From: Cylindrobasidium torrendii FP15055 ss-10 | Lineage: Eukaryota > Basidiomycota > Agaricomycetes > Agaricales > Physalacriaceae | Direction: 5' to 3' | Length of the DNA: 64,000 nucleotides | Assembly: GCA_000934385.1 (NCBI GenBank) | Contig: KN880460.1 | Span: forward strand, 62,001-126,000 | In this document: piece by piece, positions 1 through 10,868 of the stretch | Layout of the letters: each line of letters starts with the position of its first letter | Numbering within the stretch: position 1 is the stretch's first letter | Position numbers and translations under genes: made by a program | The notes under the pieces: model-generated | Told to the model about the DNA's origin: nothing | The model's input: only the letters and a program-made list of their open reading frames with translations | Databases searched by the model: none

Positions 1-1977
1 TCCGGCGTCTGGCCTGGTTTATACCACGAAGTACTAGCCGGGCTTTGAGATTCTTCTCGGCGTGTATTCAATGATCAGCACGTACATCGGCTTGCCAGTC
101 AAAGGATTGACAATCTTGTCAATTTCAAAGTTTCTTTTGCCATCGGCTTGCTCCTGGAAAAGCTTTCCGGAACCGTGACCGAGGAGCTCGTGGTTGGCGA
201 CTTGCAACTCAAATGCACGGCTATCCCACTTGTTGTAAAGCTCGACATCGTCCGGGTGGATAAAGGTGAGCTCCTCATCTGTGATGGAGTTCAGAACGTG
301 ACCCAACACAAACTATAGCGGCGTACTGGGTGCCTTCGCCGACAGGATATTCTACGGATTATGGTTAGGATGTGTTAAGATGGATGCACATGCAACCTAC
401 CGCCAACGAGACGTTCTTGAAGCCTGTCGTTTCGCGCACTTGGTAGTAGTTCTAGAGACATCAGTGCGCGCCAACGACTAAAGAGAGTGCGACATACAGG
501 GATGTTGATGCCAGCTGGGATACCACCAGTCGCGAATGTGACGACCTCAAGCGCAGTGAAGTCAGGCTTCCGGAAGACATCGACCTCATAGTCGGGCCCC
601 CAAGGAAGGTCCTTGATGAGCTCAGACGCGCCGTTGACAAGAGTCTCGTATTTGGCACTGAGGGCTTTGTTCACAATGGCGGTGAAGCCTTCCCATTCGG
701 CGCGGCCACCGTAAGGGTCGACATAGGTTTCGATGAACTTTAATCACATAAGCGAATGCTTCAACACTGCAGTGAAATTACGCACTCCGATGTATGACTC
801 TACGACAGGACCGATGTCCTTCACCCACTCAGTGGAACCATCAATGTGAGCCTGCACAGAACCAGTCTTGAAAGACTCGATATACAACTCGAGCATCTTG
901 GTCTGGCCACCATGTGCGGTATATTTCTTGGCTTCCTCGAGTGCGGCCACCACTTTGGTGAGAGCGGCAGAGTGATCCCCACGTTCGACGGATACAGTGA
1001 TGTTGCCAGTGGCCGCCTTCACTTCGAAGCTTTGAGGAAGAGGTTCTCCCTGGGTGTCGGCCGAAGCAATCAGTAGAGCAAAGGATCCTGGGCCGTCTTT
1101 GCGAACTCTGTTTATCTCAGTCGTGGAAAGGTCCAAGAGGATAGGGCAGACCTTGTGTTGACAATGTCGATTTTGAGATTCTCGGCCGCGGTTTGGACAG
1201 CAGCGACCTCTGCATCGTCAATGGGGAGGCCTAGATAGTAGTTCGAGACATGTCCCTCGCTGCGCTTGCCGATGAAGAGGGACTTTTCGGGAACGAGTGC
1301 ATAGATGTGTCCCTTGAGCTACACAAGTAAATATTAGCAGAGTGCGCAATAGTCAATCCACATTGCACACCTTGGAGAAGAGTGTGATGGCGCTTGCGTC
1401 GCCAGAAGCCTTTACAACTGCCTCAAATTTCTCGGGCAGAACACGGGGAACAATCTTGGAGAAACCAAAGCTCTTGTAGTTGACGAGATTGGAGAGCACT
1501 TGAACGGTGTATTGCAGCAAGTCCTCCCACTCCGCGTCGGTTAAGCCGGCAGTCTTCTGCAGAGCCTCTAGATCTGAAAGCTTGCCATCCTTGCTGAATG
1601 TGAGGATGAGTAGATCATAGAGATCTAGTAGTGCATGAGTAGGATATACGAGGACGCGTACTACTGAGACACACCTATTGCCTGTGGGGTCCACTGCGCC
1701 TGGATAATACGAGCACCCGCCCAAGACGCCTGTCCAATAAAATGGGTGTACAATTTCTCTTTGGCACTGTTAAATAGGTTAGGAGAGCACTTGCGAGGCG
1801 CCTGTAGACGCACCTGAGCTGATCAAACGACTTGGCGACTTCAAGCCGGCAGAGAGGCGCCGCTCGGTCTGCCAGGAAGCGCTCTGCGTGTACCGATGCA
1901 GATGACATTATTCTCCTCGATGTCGATAGTGGTCGAAAGAGAGGACGCGTGCCACGAGCGCCGAGGATTCTAAGCAT
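1..1977 (-). CDS. dpp3: Dipeptidyl peptidase III (M49), 3' end outside window
   Basis: Zinc aminopeptidase that releases dipeptides from the N-terminus of short peptides in the cytosol. The family signature HELLGH is plain (codons near 150-170), followed by GSGKLF; the second zinc motif (EECRAE type) must lie beyond the left edge. Several exons are separated by ~50-nt introns: N-terminus to about 1815, a block at 1720-1375, one at 1320-1140, one at 1130-750, one at 720-500, then 450-60 and an SWYKPGQTP stretch at the extreme left. ATG at 1977 begins an Arg/Leu/Ser-rich presequence; a second in-frame ATG at 1911 (MSSASV) would give the usual cytosolic start. The ends of the introns inside 1130-1200 and 340-460 were not fixed exactly. 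Family assignment is firm from the motif and colinear sequence; only the C-terminal third is missing from the window. Confidence 0.9.
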
Positions 1978-2449
1978 TCCGGCTTCGTCACGGGGCCAAT
2001 GACGCGACTTTGGTCAAGCAAGACGACGCGTTTCGAACGCGTCTTTTTAGGTAGAGGTCCAGGAAATAAAGTTTAAAGAAAAGTAGCTGCTAATTGACAG
2101 CCAATTTTGACGAAGGATTAGTATGTGGTGGGAGGACGCAAAGTCTCCGAGCAGACGCGATCGTCGGCGACTGAGCTGATCCGCTTGTATTTCGAGCTCC
2201 CTCTGGATCTATCTTCACAGGCAACGAGCAGACCTCCCGCTAACCCATTGCGCTTGCTACTCACTCTGATGCCTGCTTGGACGTTACATATTTAAATGAT
2301 ATTTTCGTGACCAGTATGATTGCTTTCTATCAGTACGTGTACATGTACTGCTGTTCGCCGTTTTGTTAATCTTGGCTACTTTGAAACTTGGACGTCGAGA
2401 TAAACATCTTCCACGCGAGTTTCCGATCCTGTATGAAAGTCAACTCAAG
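1978..2449. other. Intergenic, 472 bp
   Basis: Lies between the 5' end of the dipeptidyl peptidase III gene and the 3' end of the F-box gene, so it should hold the peptidase promoter and the F-box terminator. No coding sequence, RNA gene or repeat was seen. Confidence 0.6.
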
Positions 2450-4975
2450 TTATGCATGCATTAGAAATAACACTGCAGACACACCATTATCACCTTTCAT
2501 TATCATCTTGACAGTGACTCCAGAGCGAGCAATCGAGTTGACTCGAACCATGAAGTCCGACCGCCTCAACCTGTCCTCTGCCCATTCCAGCATCTCTTCC
2601 TTTGCTGGAGAATCACAGCCTCGGTTTTCCCTCTGCCATAAAATCTCAGCGTCCCAAATGTACCTCTCTAAATTGAAAACAAGGGTCAAAGACTCCAAGT
2701 AATGATTGTCCTCTTGGACCCAACGCATGAGTGCTACAAATCTATCCATATGTTTGGGGAATTCAAGCCTGACTTCCCGGGCCAGAGGGAACACAGGGTC
2801 GGACGCATCGGAAGACGACTGGTAATATTCCTGGCGCAGCTCGGATGAGACATGCAGGTCAAGGCAGTCTAGCGGCCGCCCCGTATTGGCAACCATGTCC
2901 CGCCATTCGCGCAGCATCCGAGTATCATTACACGGCTGGAGGCGTAACGTGGACAATTGATGAGAAACGCAAAAGAGGGATGAGAGCACCCCGGAGCTGA
3001 TACGAAAGTCTTCCAGAGAAAGTGTTTGCAATGAAGGAACATTGAAGGTGGGCAACGAGGTGTCGTACGGGACATTCTCGAGTCGAAAAGTGGATAATCG
3101 AGGAAGCTCCACGCTAGCGGGATCAGGATCAGTCTCGGCCACCCCCTTGTATCCAACAACTTCCAGATCTTCGAGCATTTGGCAGGCCGCAAGGATATTA
3201 GCCAGCGGGAAGAAGGATTTGTCTTTTATGTGAAGCCTGAAGACACGCAGGTTATTCCATAAGAGTTCCATGCTCTCGGGGTCGATATTGGCGCATGAGA
3301 AATACTGACGCGAATATTTTTCGGAGTGTGTATCAATACTGAGGTCAAGAACTTCCAACGAGGTGCACCGTCGAAAAGGCGACAGGTATTCATCGAGATT
3401 GATGTCGATTTGGGTGTATCGAATATCTGAAGGCACTGTAGATGGGTCAGCCTCCGAGTCCGAATCGCTGTCGGTCTCGCGGTCGGTGTCAACGATAACC
3501 TCGAGCTCCTTCAGGGACTCGAACCGTGCTTCCAAATCATCGGGTAGGCCAGTCTCTTCGACGTAGATCCTGTATCGCAAGAACCGAATGTATGCAGAGT
3601 ACTTGTGGATCAGGGCGTCTGTGGCTTTCGTCTGGTTTGTCGCAATGTCCAAAGAGAGAGGACTTGGACGCATGCTACGCGCGCGGGAAAGGCTGAGCTC
3701 TAACAAGGGTGAGGTGTTGTCCTTGAAAGAAGATCTATGCCCAATCCTAATAATAAAGAAAAATGATTAGTCAGCCGTGTCGCGTGGCTTATGTAGCCAA
3801 TCAGCGCTTCAGCTGAGACCAGCGACCATGGCCAAGAAAATGAGTCCCGACGACCCAGGAAGAATCGAGTGGCGGTCGAGGCGCGATCGAGACAGAGTGA
3901 TGCGCCGCCGACCTACGGCCGCTTTACCAAAAACAACGTCCCACGCAGCTCCGCCTAAAGAGGAATCTAACAATAACAGACATATTAAGCTTCCATACCG
4001 TAGTCGAAGTGGCCCGAGCCGTGCATTGCCCGATCTATTTGTCAATGATCGGAGAACAATGAAGAAAGCGTGCACGCAAGTAGTAGAGACTCGAGAGCCT
4101 GAAAAGAACGACACCAAAAATGTAAAACATAGGAAATGTATGCACAGGAAGGCTGAAAGCTGAATAAGAGGGAGCATTCAAGGCAAAAGATCCAGAACAC
4201 GCCGCACGGTCGGGGAGATAGCATGGGACATCCAGAGCGCACAAAGCAATAAAACTGAGACTGTGGCCGCCAAAAGCACAAAGGCAGGGAGAATGCTGTT
4301 CAAATCGTGAAGTTACCTGCACAATACTTACGGGCCCGAGAGCGTGCGCCGAAGGCGCATGCGGCAGGGCAACACCAGACTCACACATCCACCGCAAACT
4401 TCAAAGTAAGGATAAATTAAAGAGTCTTCCTTCAATCATGCAGACCCGTGCTTGCCACGGGCTAACTCGCTAGTCTGGACAGAATTCCAGAGCTCGGCCA
4501 CCTGAACCGCTACAGTGCGCCATTGTCGACACACCCAAGTGATGCGCCATATACCAAAATCATCCCGCCAGACGGGAGGAATATTGGTCATGGTAGATGC
4601 AGCAGGAAAAAAGAGGAATATCTGCTCTAGTATTTCGTTGGGAAGCCGATGGACGTGCGAAAGCAGCGCTGCGTGTTTGGCAATAAGCCTCTTGGCTGCA
4701 ACGTGCTCCGCCTTCATCTGCGCCAGAGATGCCTCCATCGTTCGGATATCAGACGCCATTTCGGCCTCCTCCTTTCTTGCGTTCGAGAGGAAATCGGCAA
4801 CCCGCCTCGCGGTAGCCGGCTCAACGCACACATTCTGGCCAAAGTATTCTGGAAAGGGTGTAGCCTTCTCGATAGTTCTTGTAGGCCTTTCTTTCGGTAA
4901 TCCGCATCGTTCACAAGCTAAGTAAACGTCTTTGAGTAGCCTCAATCAGGTTTTGAATAAGGTCGACGTACTCAT
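2450..4975 (-). CDS. F-box protein, 583 aa, with long intron
   Basis: Probable substrate adaptor of an SCF ubiquitin ligase. Spliced model 4975-4972, 4917-4467, 3746-2450 (1752 nt, 583 aa, phases consistent). The first coding exon is only 4 nt (ATGA); its donor is GTACGT, and joining it to the next exon gives MTCERCGLPKERP, an N-terminus of the kind usual in agaricomycete F-box proteins. A short coiled coil (about residues 45-85) leads into the F-box core, LSHVHRLPNEILEQIF, ending near WRTVAVQVAELWNSV. The C-terminal 430 residues are leucine-rich and repeat-like (LEVLDLS, LRVFRL, LEDLEVVG), typical of LRR-type F-box proteins. The 720-nt second intron is far longer than others in the window; a pyrimidine-rich acceptor precedes 3746. 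The C-terminal half alone could be mistaken for a separate gene because its reading frame opens with TTG, not ATG. Confidence 0.72.
3747..4466 (-). other. Unusually long intron of the F-box gene (720 nt)
   Basis: Inferred from phase: donor GTTAGC at 4466 and acceptor TTATTAG at 3747 join ACTAGCGA to GATTGGG in frame, and F-box/LRR homology continues across the join. No convincing coding exon was seen inside. It may be an intron enlarged by an insertion, or the gene may be broken here. Confidence 0.5.
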
Positions 4976-5317
4976 GGTGGAAGTGGTGGTTCTCTGCAAG
5001 ATGGTTCGGCAATCACCGATCCTTCCACGCCATGGTCAAGCTTCACCGGGCTTGTGCATGGACCCACAGTCCACCCATTGATCATTTTCTCACAGAACCC
5101 AGTCATCACACAGATTCACACAACTTGAAGGAAATGCATCTTTTCTATTCCTCCCACACCCAAAAGATCAAGTTTTGTGTGTTTTACGCGTTTGGCCCTC
5201 CGGTAAGTTGTAGTAAGCATACTACGGTCAGTATACTAGCATTTGTAAATAAGTGTCCGTCGAAATCTGCACGTTATTGTCCCGATGAAATGAAACCCCC
5301 CATGTCAAGCTAGAGCT
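4976..5317. other. Intergenic, 342 bp
   Basis: Presumed F-box promoter and fungalysin 3' flank. Contains CACAC/ACACC-rich stretches but no gene or recognisable element. Confidence 0.5.
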
Positions 5318-7769
5318 TTAGTTGTGGTTGTGCCTGTGAGGACGGCCAACGCGACGGCCAGTGCCACTTGCAGACGCAGATGCCGCAGCACCGCTGGCAG
5401 AAGCAGATGCGGAGCCAGCAGCAGTGGCAGAAGCACCTCCCGCGGAGGCAGAGCCGGACTATCATATAGAATTAGCACAGCGAACAGTAAAAAGAGGATG
5501 AAGGGGGGACGCACAGCAGCACCGCCGTCGGCGCACTCTGCGTCAACAGTGTCATCGTCGGTGAAGGAAGCATCGGCCTTGAGGCCAAGACCGCGCGAGG
5601 CGAACGACTTCTGGAGCGTGCACTTGTTGGCACCTTGGTAGCGGGTCTCGTCAGCCTGGTACCATGCATCACGGGCATCGATGACTGAGAAGGGGAGGTC
5701 AGCGAGTGGGCGTTGTTCGAGCGATAATAAGACGTACAAGTGGGGTTGCAAGGCTGGACCTGGAGCGCATCGACAAGGAGCTGCATGAAGACAACATTGC
5801 CCTCGGTACCGTTCGCGTTGGTAAGCGCATCCGGGGAGTGGCCGAGAGCAGTGGTAAGATCAGAGTTGACGGTGTGCAGCATCTCAGCCCAGACCTCGCC
5901 AATGTTGTGGACCTCGTTCAGCTTCTTGACAGACGCATAGGTGAGAGCGTTGACAGACCTACAAACAATAATGAGCTCAAATCACTTGGAAAGAGTGAAA
6001 GGGCGTACTGGTCAGTGGAGTAGGGGGCAGAGCGGAGACCAGCATCAGTGCCAGAGACGAAGGCACCGACAGCGTAGTCCTCGACGGTCTCAGAAACGGA
6101 CTGCGCGACCCAGTCGGCGACGGCATCACTCCAGCCCTCACCAAGGCCACCAGACTCGGTGGTCTGGAGGCAACGGCCAGTTCCACCACCGGTAAGACGA
6201 CCAGTCAGACCGTGGGTCATCTCGTGAATAACGACGTCGTTCTCGAGAGCGCCGTCACGGCTAGGCTTGGTCTGCGTGAACAAGAACATTTGCATAGTAC
6301 CGGATTGACCACTGTAAACTTGTGAGCAAGGGACTCTGGGCGAAATGAAGAGACTGCGTACTCTGCTGGGGTGGAGAACTGGGCATTGTCGGTACCCGTG
6401 GGGTCCTGAATGGAAATCAAGACGGGGTCTGCAAAACTGTTTAGAATACAATCATTCGTCACAAAGCAACTGGACACTGACCGGCACCGGCACCACCCTT
6501 GTCGAAGTTGTCCTGCTGGAAGTTGAACGCATCCTCGGTGAAGCCATAGCGGTAGTAGATATCATGCATCATGTTCACAACAAAGAATGCGTTGGTGCGG
6601 GCAGCATCGATGTTGGCGTCAGCGGCATCAGGCTCTTGGGTAAGGTCGGGTGTGAAATCGAAAACACCATCGGCGCTCTGTTCAGTAGGCTCGAGCTGCT
6701 GGAAGTTGGCGTCCAGTGACTTGAAAGAAACAGCATTGTTTCCCTCAGTGTCGGTGAAGTTCTGGGTACCATCGGAATTCCAGCCAAGGGGAGAGACAGC
6801 AAAGTCCTCGGGGTCCTTGACGAGCTCGAAATCCTGAGTGGGGTCGACGGCGGTGAAGGTAGGCACACGGAACTGACAGCGTGTTAGCCATCACAAAGCA
6901 TGCATGAAAGATCAATCAGATGTGCTCACCGAAGCCTTAGCAACGTAGTCGGTCATGCCGACAAGCTCACCGCTGTGGGCGTCGATGTAGGTCTCGTACC
7001 ATTCACCGGTAGCGTTGTTCTTGACCTGGACAACATGGGTGAGAGCGGCGCTCTGATCCTCCTTGACGTAGTATCCGAGGCTGCTGCGGCCAGCAAGCCC
7101 GGTGACGTTCACGTAGGCACCGCCGGTCTTGTCCTGGGCCACACTGACTGCGTCGGAGTACTCAAGGGAAGGAGTCGATGCAGCAATGCTGCTGCAGTTG
7201 ACAAACGAGTGCGCGTAGGACGCAATCTTCATGGCTCCAGGAGCGCCGGTAAGAGAATCCGCAGCACCCATCGTGAATTGGACGTTGGCAACGGCATTGA
7301 TGAAAGGCACATCATCCTGTATCCTGCAGTCAGAAGATGAACAATATCGGAACAGGTTGGGAATCGTACGTGGGACTGGGTGAGGAAGGCATGGCGGGAG
7401 ATTGCGCTGTTCTTGTTGCTGCCGGTTCGGTAGGTGACATTGACACCAAGTTCGCTCGAGAGGAACGAGGTTGCCATCTCTCCCATACTCAAAGGTTCGC
7501 CATCCGAACGCTTCGCTAGAAGTCAAGTCAATATGGTTTCCTGGGTTCATGGAAACAGACGCACCCAATCCCAGGCTCTCAACATCACGGTTAACTTTTG
7601 TCTTGAAAGACGAAGTAGGGTGGTAGGTGCTGACGGTTGTGCCAGAGCGCTTGAGGTGGCGGGTAGAGTGCGTGCGGTGCTTGATCGTGCCGGGCATCGG
7701 TGCGGCCATGGTGCCCATGAGGAACGACATCGAGACCAGAACGAACGGAAGAAGAGTAGAGGACAGCAT
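5318..7769 (-). CDS. Fungalysin, secreted M36 metalloprotease
   Basis: Secreted zinc endoprotease made as a prepro-enzyme. ATG at 7769 opens a signal peptide (MLSSTLLPFVLVSMSFLMG), followed by the fungalysin/thermolysin propeptide region to about 6910, which includes YETYIDAHSGELVGMTDYV. The catalytic part carries HEMTHG (HExxH) and the glutamate ligand motif GEGWSDAVADW. The C-terminal helical part (TYASVKKLNEVHNIGEVWAEML, shortened here) is normal for M36. At least six short introns; two checked ones are 5749-5697 (donor GTACGT) and about 5516-5461. The last exon adds a Ser/Ala/Gly-rich tail ending in RPHRHNHN, with the stop at 5318-5320, which is not part of the M36 fold. Such proteases are commonly expanded in plant-associated and saprotrophic basidiomycetes. 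Confidence 0.92.
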
Positions 7770-8731
7770 CTTGGAACAGCCTGTGTATGTGCGATGTCGA
7801 CGAGGGGAAGATGGGCGAAAACGGCAAAAAATGAGAGACTTGAAGGAACGTTAGGCTGGCTAGCAGCGATTCAAAGAAATCCGACAAGCGGGAGGAAAGA
7901 AGAAAGAAAAACAGAAAGGTGAGTCCTTCACAGAAGGAAACTTGATCCTTGAAGTAGGAGGTGAAGAGGCTGGGAGACACGTTGCGGTCGCTGCCTAAGT
8001 ACCAGGCTCCCATCATTTGATTGGACGCCCATTGTTTTGGACCTTCCTTTCGAATAATCAATTACGATATTTGGACAGGCCCGAGCGCATGGTCCGTCTG
8101 GTCGCAGTGTTTGCAGGTCCATGGAGACGAAGCTTGGACGGTGTATTCCGTTGAGCTTGACGCTGTAAGACGGGCATCAGTGGCCAATTTTCTTGGTATT
8201 TTTGTTGGTTTTCCGCTCAGATTTGTGCCCGAATGAACACACTCGGTGATGTCGGCGCGCACAACGAGTTGGTTGGCAAGGACAGTCTGATTTCTTTGGA
8301 GTCAAGTGATTCCCACGACGTTTGAACAACCGAAGAAGCGCCAGGAAACAGCCAAGGCTCCAGGTGCTTGCATGTCGCCCACATGCGACCGGTTGCCATT
8401 CCTTGGAAACCGACGCATCGGTCCTGCTCTTCGCAGCCTGCAGGCGTCTTGTGTCCAAGCCATACTTATCCCGCTCGTAGAGCTTGAAGTTGGATAATCC
8501 AACAGAGCCCTGTCAGAACCGAAAAGACAACACAAAGGTCTGGAGTTATGTGTTGTGTAAAGTCACTTTCTTTCTTCTTCCTTCATACTTACTACTGCTA
8601 CTGGCAGATCTAACAAATTTACTTGAGTTAGTATTACGAGAAAGTTATCAAAGCTTGAAGTGTTCATGGAGTGCCTATATACCTAGTCATCTTATTTCTG
8701 CGATAACAGAAGTCTTCAGAGTAAGACCCCA

Positions 8732-8750
8732 ACTTGAGCTTGAGCTTGAG
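8732..8750. repeat. Short hexamer tandem repeat (GAGCTT x3)
   Basis: Three near-perfect copies of a TTGAGC hexamer in non-coding DNA. Seen directly; probably slippage. Confidence 0.6.
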
Positions 8751-9698
8751 AATGGACTTTCGTCTACCAACGACCGGCCAGTTCAACGTTCAACACTGAG
8801 CAGTACGATCAGACCTTCACCGATCGCGAGTGGCGTCAAGTTCAAATTCAACAGCCAAGTTTGAGTCAAGCCCTCCACTTCACGCTAACTTACAACCTGC
8901 GACACCATCTATGTATCCACGGGACGCAGACATGCTTTACATTCAAGAGGTCCTCCCGCTGCTTCGAGGCGAATACTACACATAAGAAATGGATCTGTTG
9001 ACCCTTGGGTACTACAGACGACGCTCGGCTCAGCTAGGTTGAATAACCGAATGCTGCTTATAAGTGAATTATTCATCGTGTTGGAAATCTGTCCGCATAC
9101 TCTAGTGTAAAAAAATGGTTGGTCAAGCTAGTCAGATCAGCAACTGTTCGATGCCTTTGCTCGCAAAATCCTACTGAACTGAGCTTGAAGAAGAATATAC
9201 TGTCCGAGTAACTGAATAACCGCGAGAAAGCTAAAATACAGCCAGGGCTGATTGGATATGGCGCAGAGTGAAGTTCACCGAGGACTGTATATCTTAACCG
9301 CCTACCACCACGACGATAACACGGACAGAATGGTGGCAAACAGAGCTCTGGAAGCTCATTCCGAGCCGCCCCGCTGTTTGAACCTGGAGCACCTTTCGAA
9401 GATGAAGTAAATGCCTCTGGGCACGCAAAGGCTGATCTCGCCCTTGACGTCACATGGGAAATTGGCAGGCGAGGCTGGATTGCAACAGACGATGGCCAGC
9501 TGCTATAAAGCTGGCTCATCGACGAGCTCATTTGCGGACTGCAACGGCCAGAATTTCCTATCTGCCCCACATCTGTCATCCATAAAGGTGAGCCGTTGCG
9601 ATCTCGGACACGGTGGATTTCGGACTGAATGGGCACACTACAAGTCATTTAAATTTCGAGCTTTGCCCGATCGCCTGTTCAAAGTCAAACTTCCGCTC

Positions 9699-9721
9699 CC
9701 ACCACCACCACCACCACCACC
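9699..9721. repeat. (CCA)n microsatellite in 5' leader
   Basis: About eight CCA units, ending some 20 bp before the ATG at 9741, thus in the likely 5' UTR or core promoter of that gene. Seen directly. Confidence 0.8.
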
Positions 9722-9740
9722 GCAGCCAGCATAGCCATTA

Positions 9741-10500
9741 ATGTCCTCCTCGCCTTCGTCCTCGTTCCTCCAACGCTCCAGGACAGCGCCCCAGTCGCTG
9801 AACAACTCGCTCGCGACACCCTATCCTCTGCCGCGCTCGCTTTCCCAGGACTACATTCTCCCCAAAAAGGCCACTACCAGCAACGCTGAGCTTGAACAGG
9901 CTGCTAGTACTACACGTCTCTGGGCAGAGCGCCGTAACAATGGCCTCAGCCTCGACGAGTCCACCGACTCCTGGGCCGGACCGTCCGACGCAGAATGGGA
10001 CTATCTGAAAGAACACGCGCCAAAACTCGACATTGTCGATGAAGACACTGTCGAGGAAACCATTCAACAAGAAGACAAACTAGGTGTCCTTTCCCAATCC
10101 GTTGGTGAGCATCCCTTCACTCTTCCCCGCCACACTCTCGCGCTCTTCCCCGCATCGTCCATCCACCTTTGCCTCCGTTTCTCCTCAGTCATTTCGATCA
10201 ACTGGGGAAACCAACCGCTTCGCTTGGGGATCTCCAACGCTCTTGGCCATCATCCTTATTTCATCTCCACAGTCCACCTGACCAGACACTAACATTCCCC
10301 TTTCGGTCTCACCAGCTGCGATCTTGGGATACGCACGCGAGCAGCTCTTTTCGCCCTACACCGCAGAATCCGCCGTCGACGAGGACTCGTTGTACCTCCA
10401 TCTGCGCTCGGAGCGCACTAAGCACCAGTCGACAGAAGAGCACGACAAAGAGTTCGGTCTGCGCGATGGGCAATACGCCAATCTGTTCCTTGTGAACTAA
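9741..10500 (+). CDS. Small conserved-looking protein of unknown function, 182 aa
   Basis: Two exons, 9741-10104 and 10316-10500, with a clean GTGAGC donor and CACCAG acceptor; together 549 nt, ending LFLVN. The N-terminus is Ser/Pro-rich and probably disordered; the middle is acidic (WAGPSDAEWDYLKEHAPKLD) and the C-terminal exon looks folded (AAILGYAREQLFSPYTAES, then LYLHLRSERTK). No signal peptide, membrane segment or family motif was recognised. The coding call rests on the in-frame splice, an ATG with good context and biased composition. It faces the transcription factor gene tail to tail. Confidence 0.65.
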
Positions 10501-10868
10501 GTGGCGTCCGTTTCCCTTCATATCATCCCTTTGAACACTGTTATACCTTATACTTATAGAGGATTTCTTCATCTTGGTCGGTTCTTGTTGAAACGTAGTT
10601 TTCGGTCTATGTGTGTATCTTACGCCTCGCGCCCCAACGGCGTCACGAATATGATCTATGTTCATTTGTTCAAAGGCAACTGCGGTCCAATCAGCGAATG
10701 TCTTCACCTGACCGCCGCAGATTCGCCGTGTGTTGTACCCGACATCAAGAAGTGAGGAAGCGCCAGTATACATCCATTTGTCGTGCGCATAAAAGTACAA
10801 CTAGGACATACATTTAAATACAATCAGCGTGTATAGTCGATAGCAGGTGCATACATAATCCTAATAGT
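10501..10868. other. Convergent 3' flanks, 368 bp
   Basis: Between the stop of the small plus-strand gene and the stop of the transcription factor gene; presumably both terminators. Nothing else seen. Confidence 0.5.

Larger units (their letters stand above)
7770..9740. other. Gene-poor gap, about 2 kb
   Basis: Holds the fungalysin promoter on its left and the promoter of the small gene at 9741 on its right. Open frames in it (for example 8484-8864 plus and 9073-9648 minus) have no recognisable domain, and their composition looks random. Two small repeats are listed separately. Confidence 0.5.

Noticed and set aside
7434..7922. 162-residue plus-strand frame at the fungalysin 5' end
   Set aside because: Antisense to the signal peptide and propeptide exons; no recognisable features.
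8484..8864. 126-residue frame with a hydrophobic segment
   Set aside because: Single leucine-rich run in otherwise random composition; no splice signals or homology recognised.
9073..9648. 191-residue minus-strand frame
   Set aside because: No domain, poor start context, and it overlaps the promoter of the gene at 9741.
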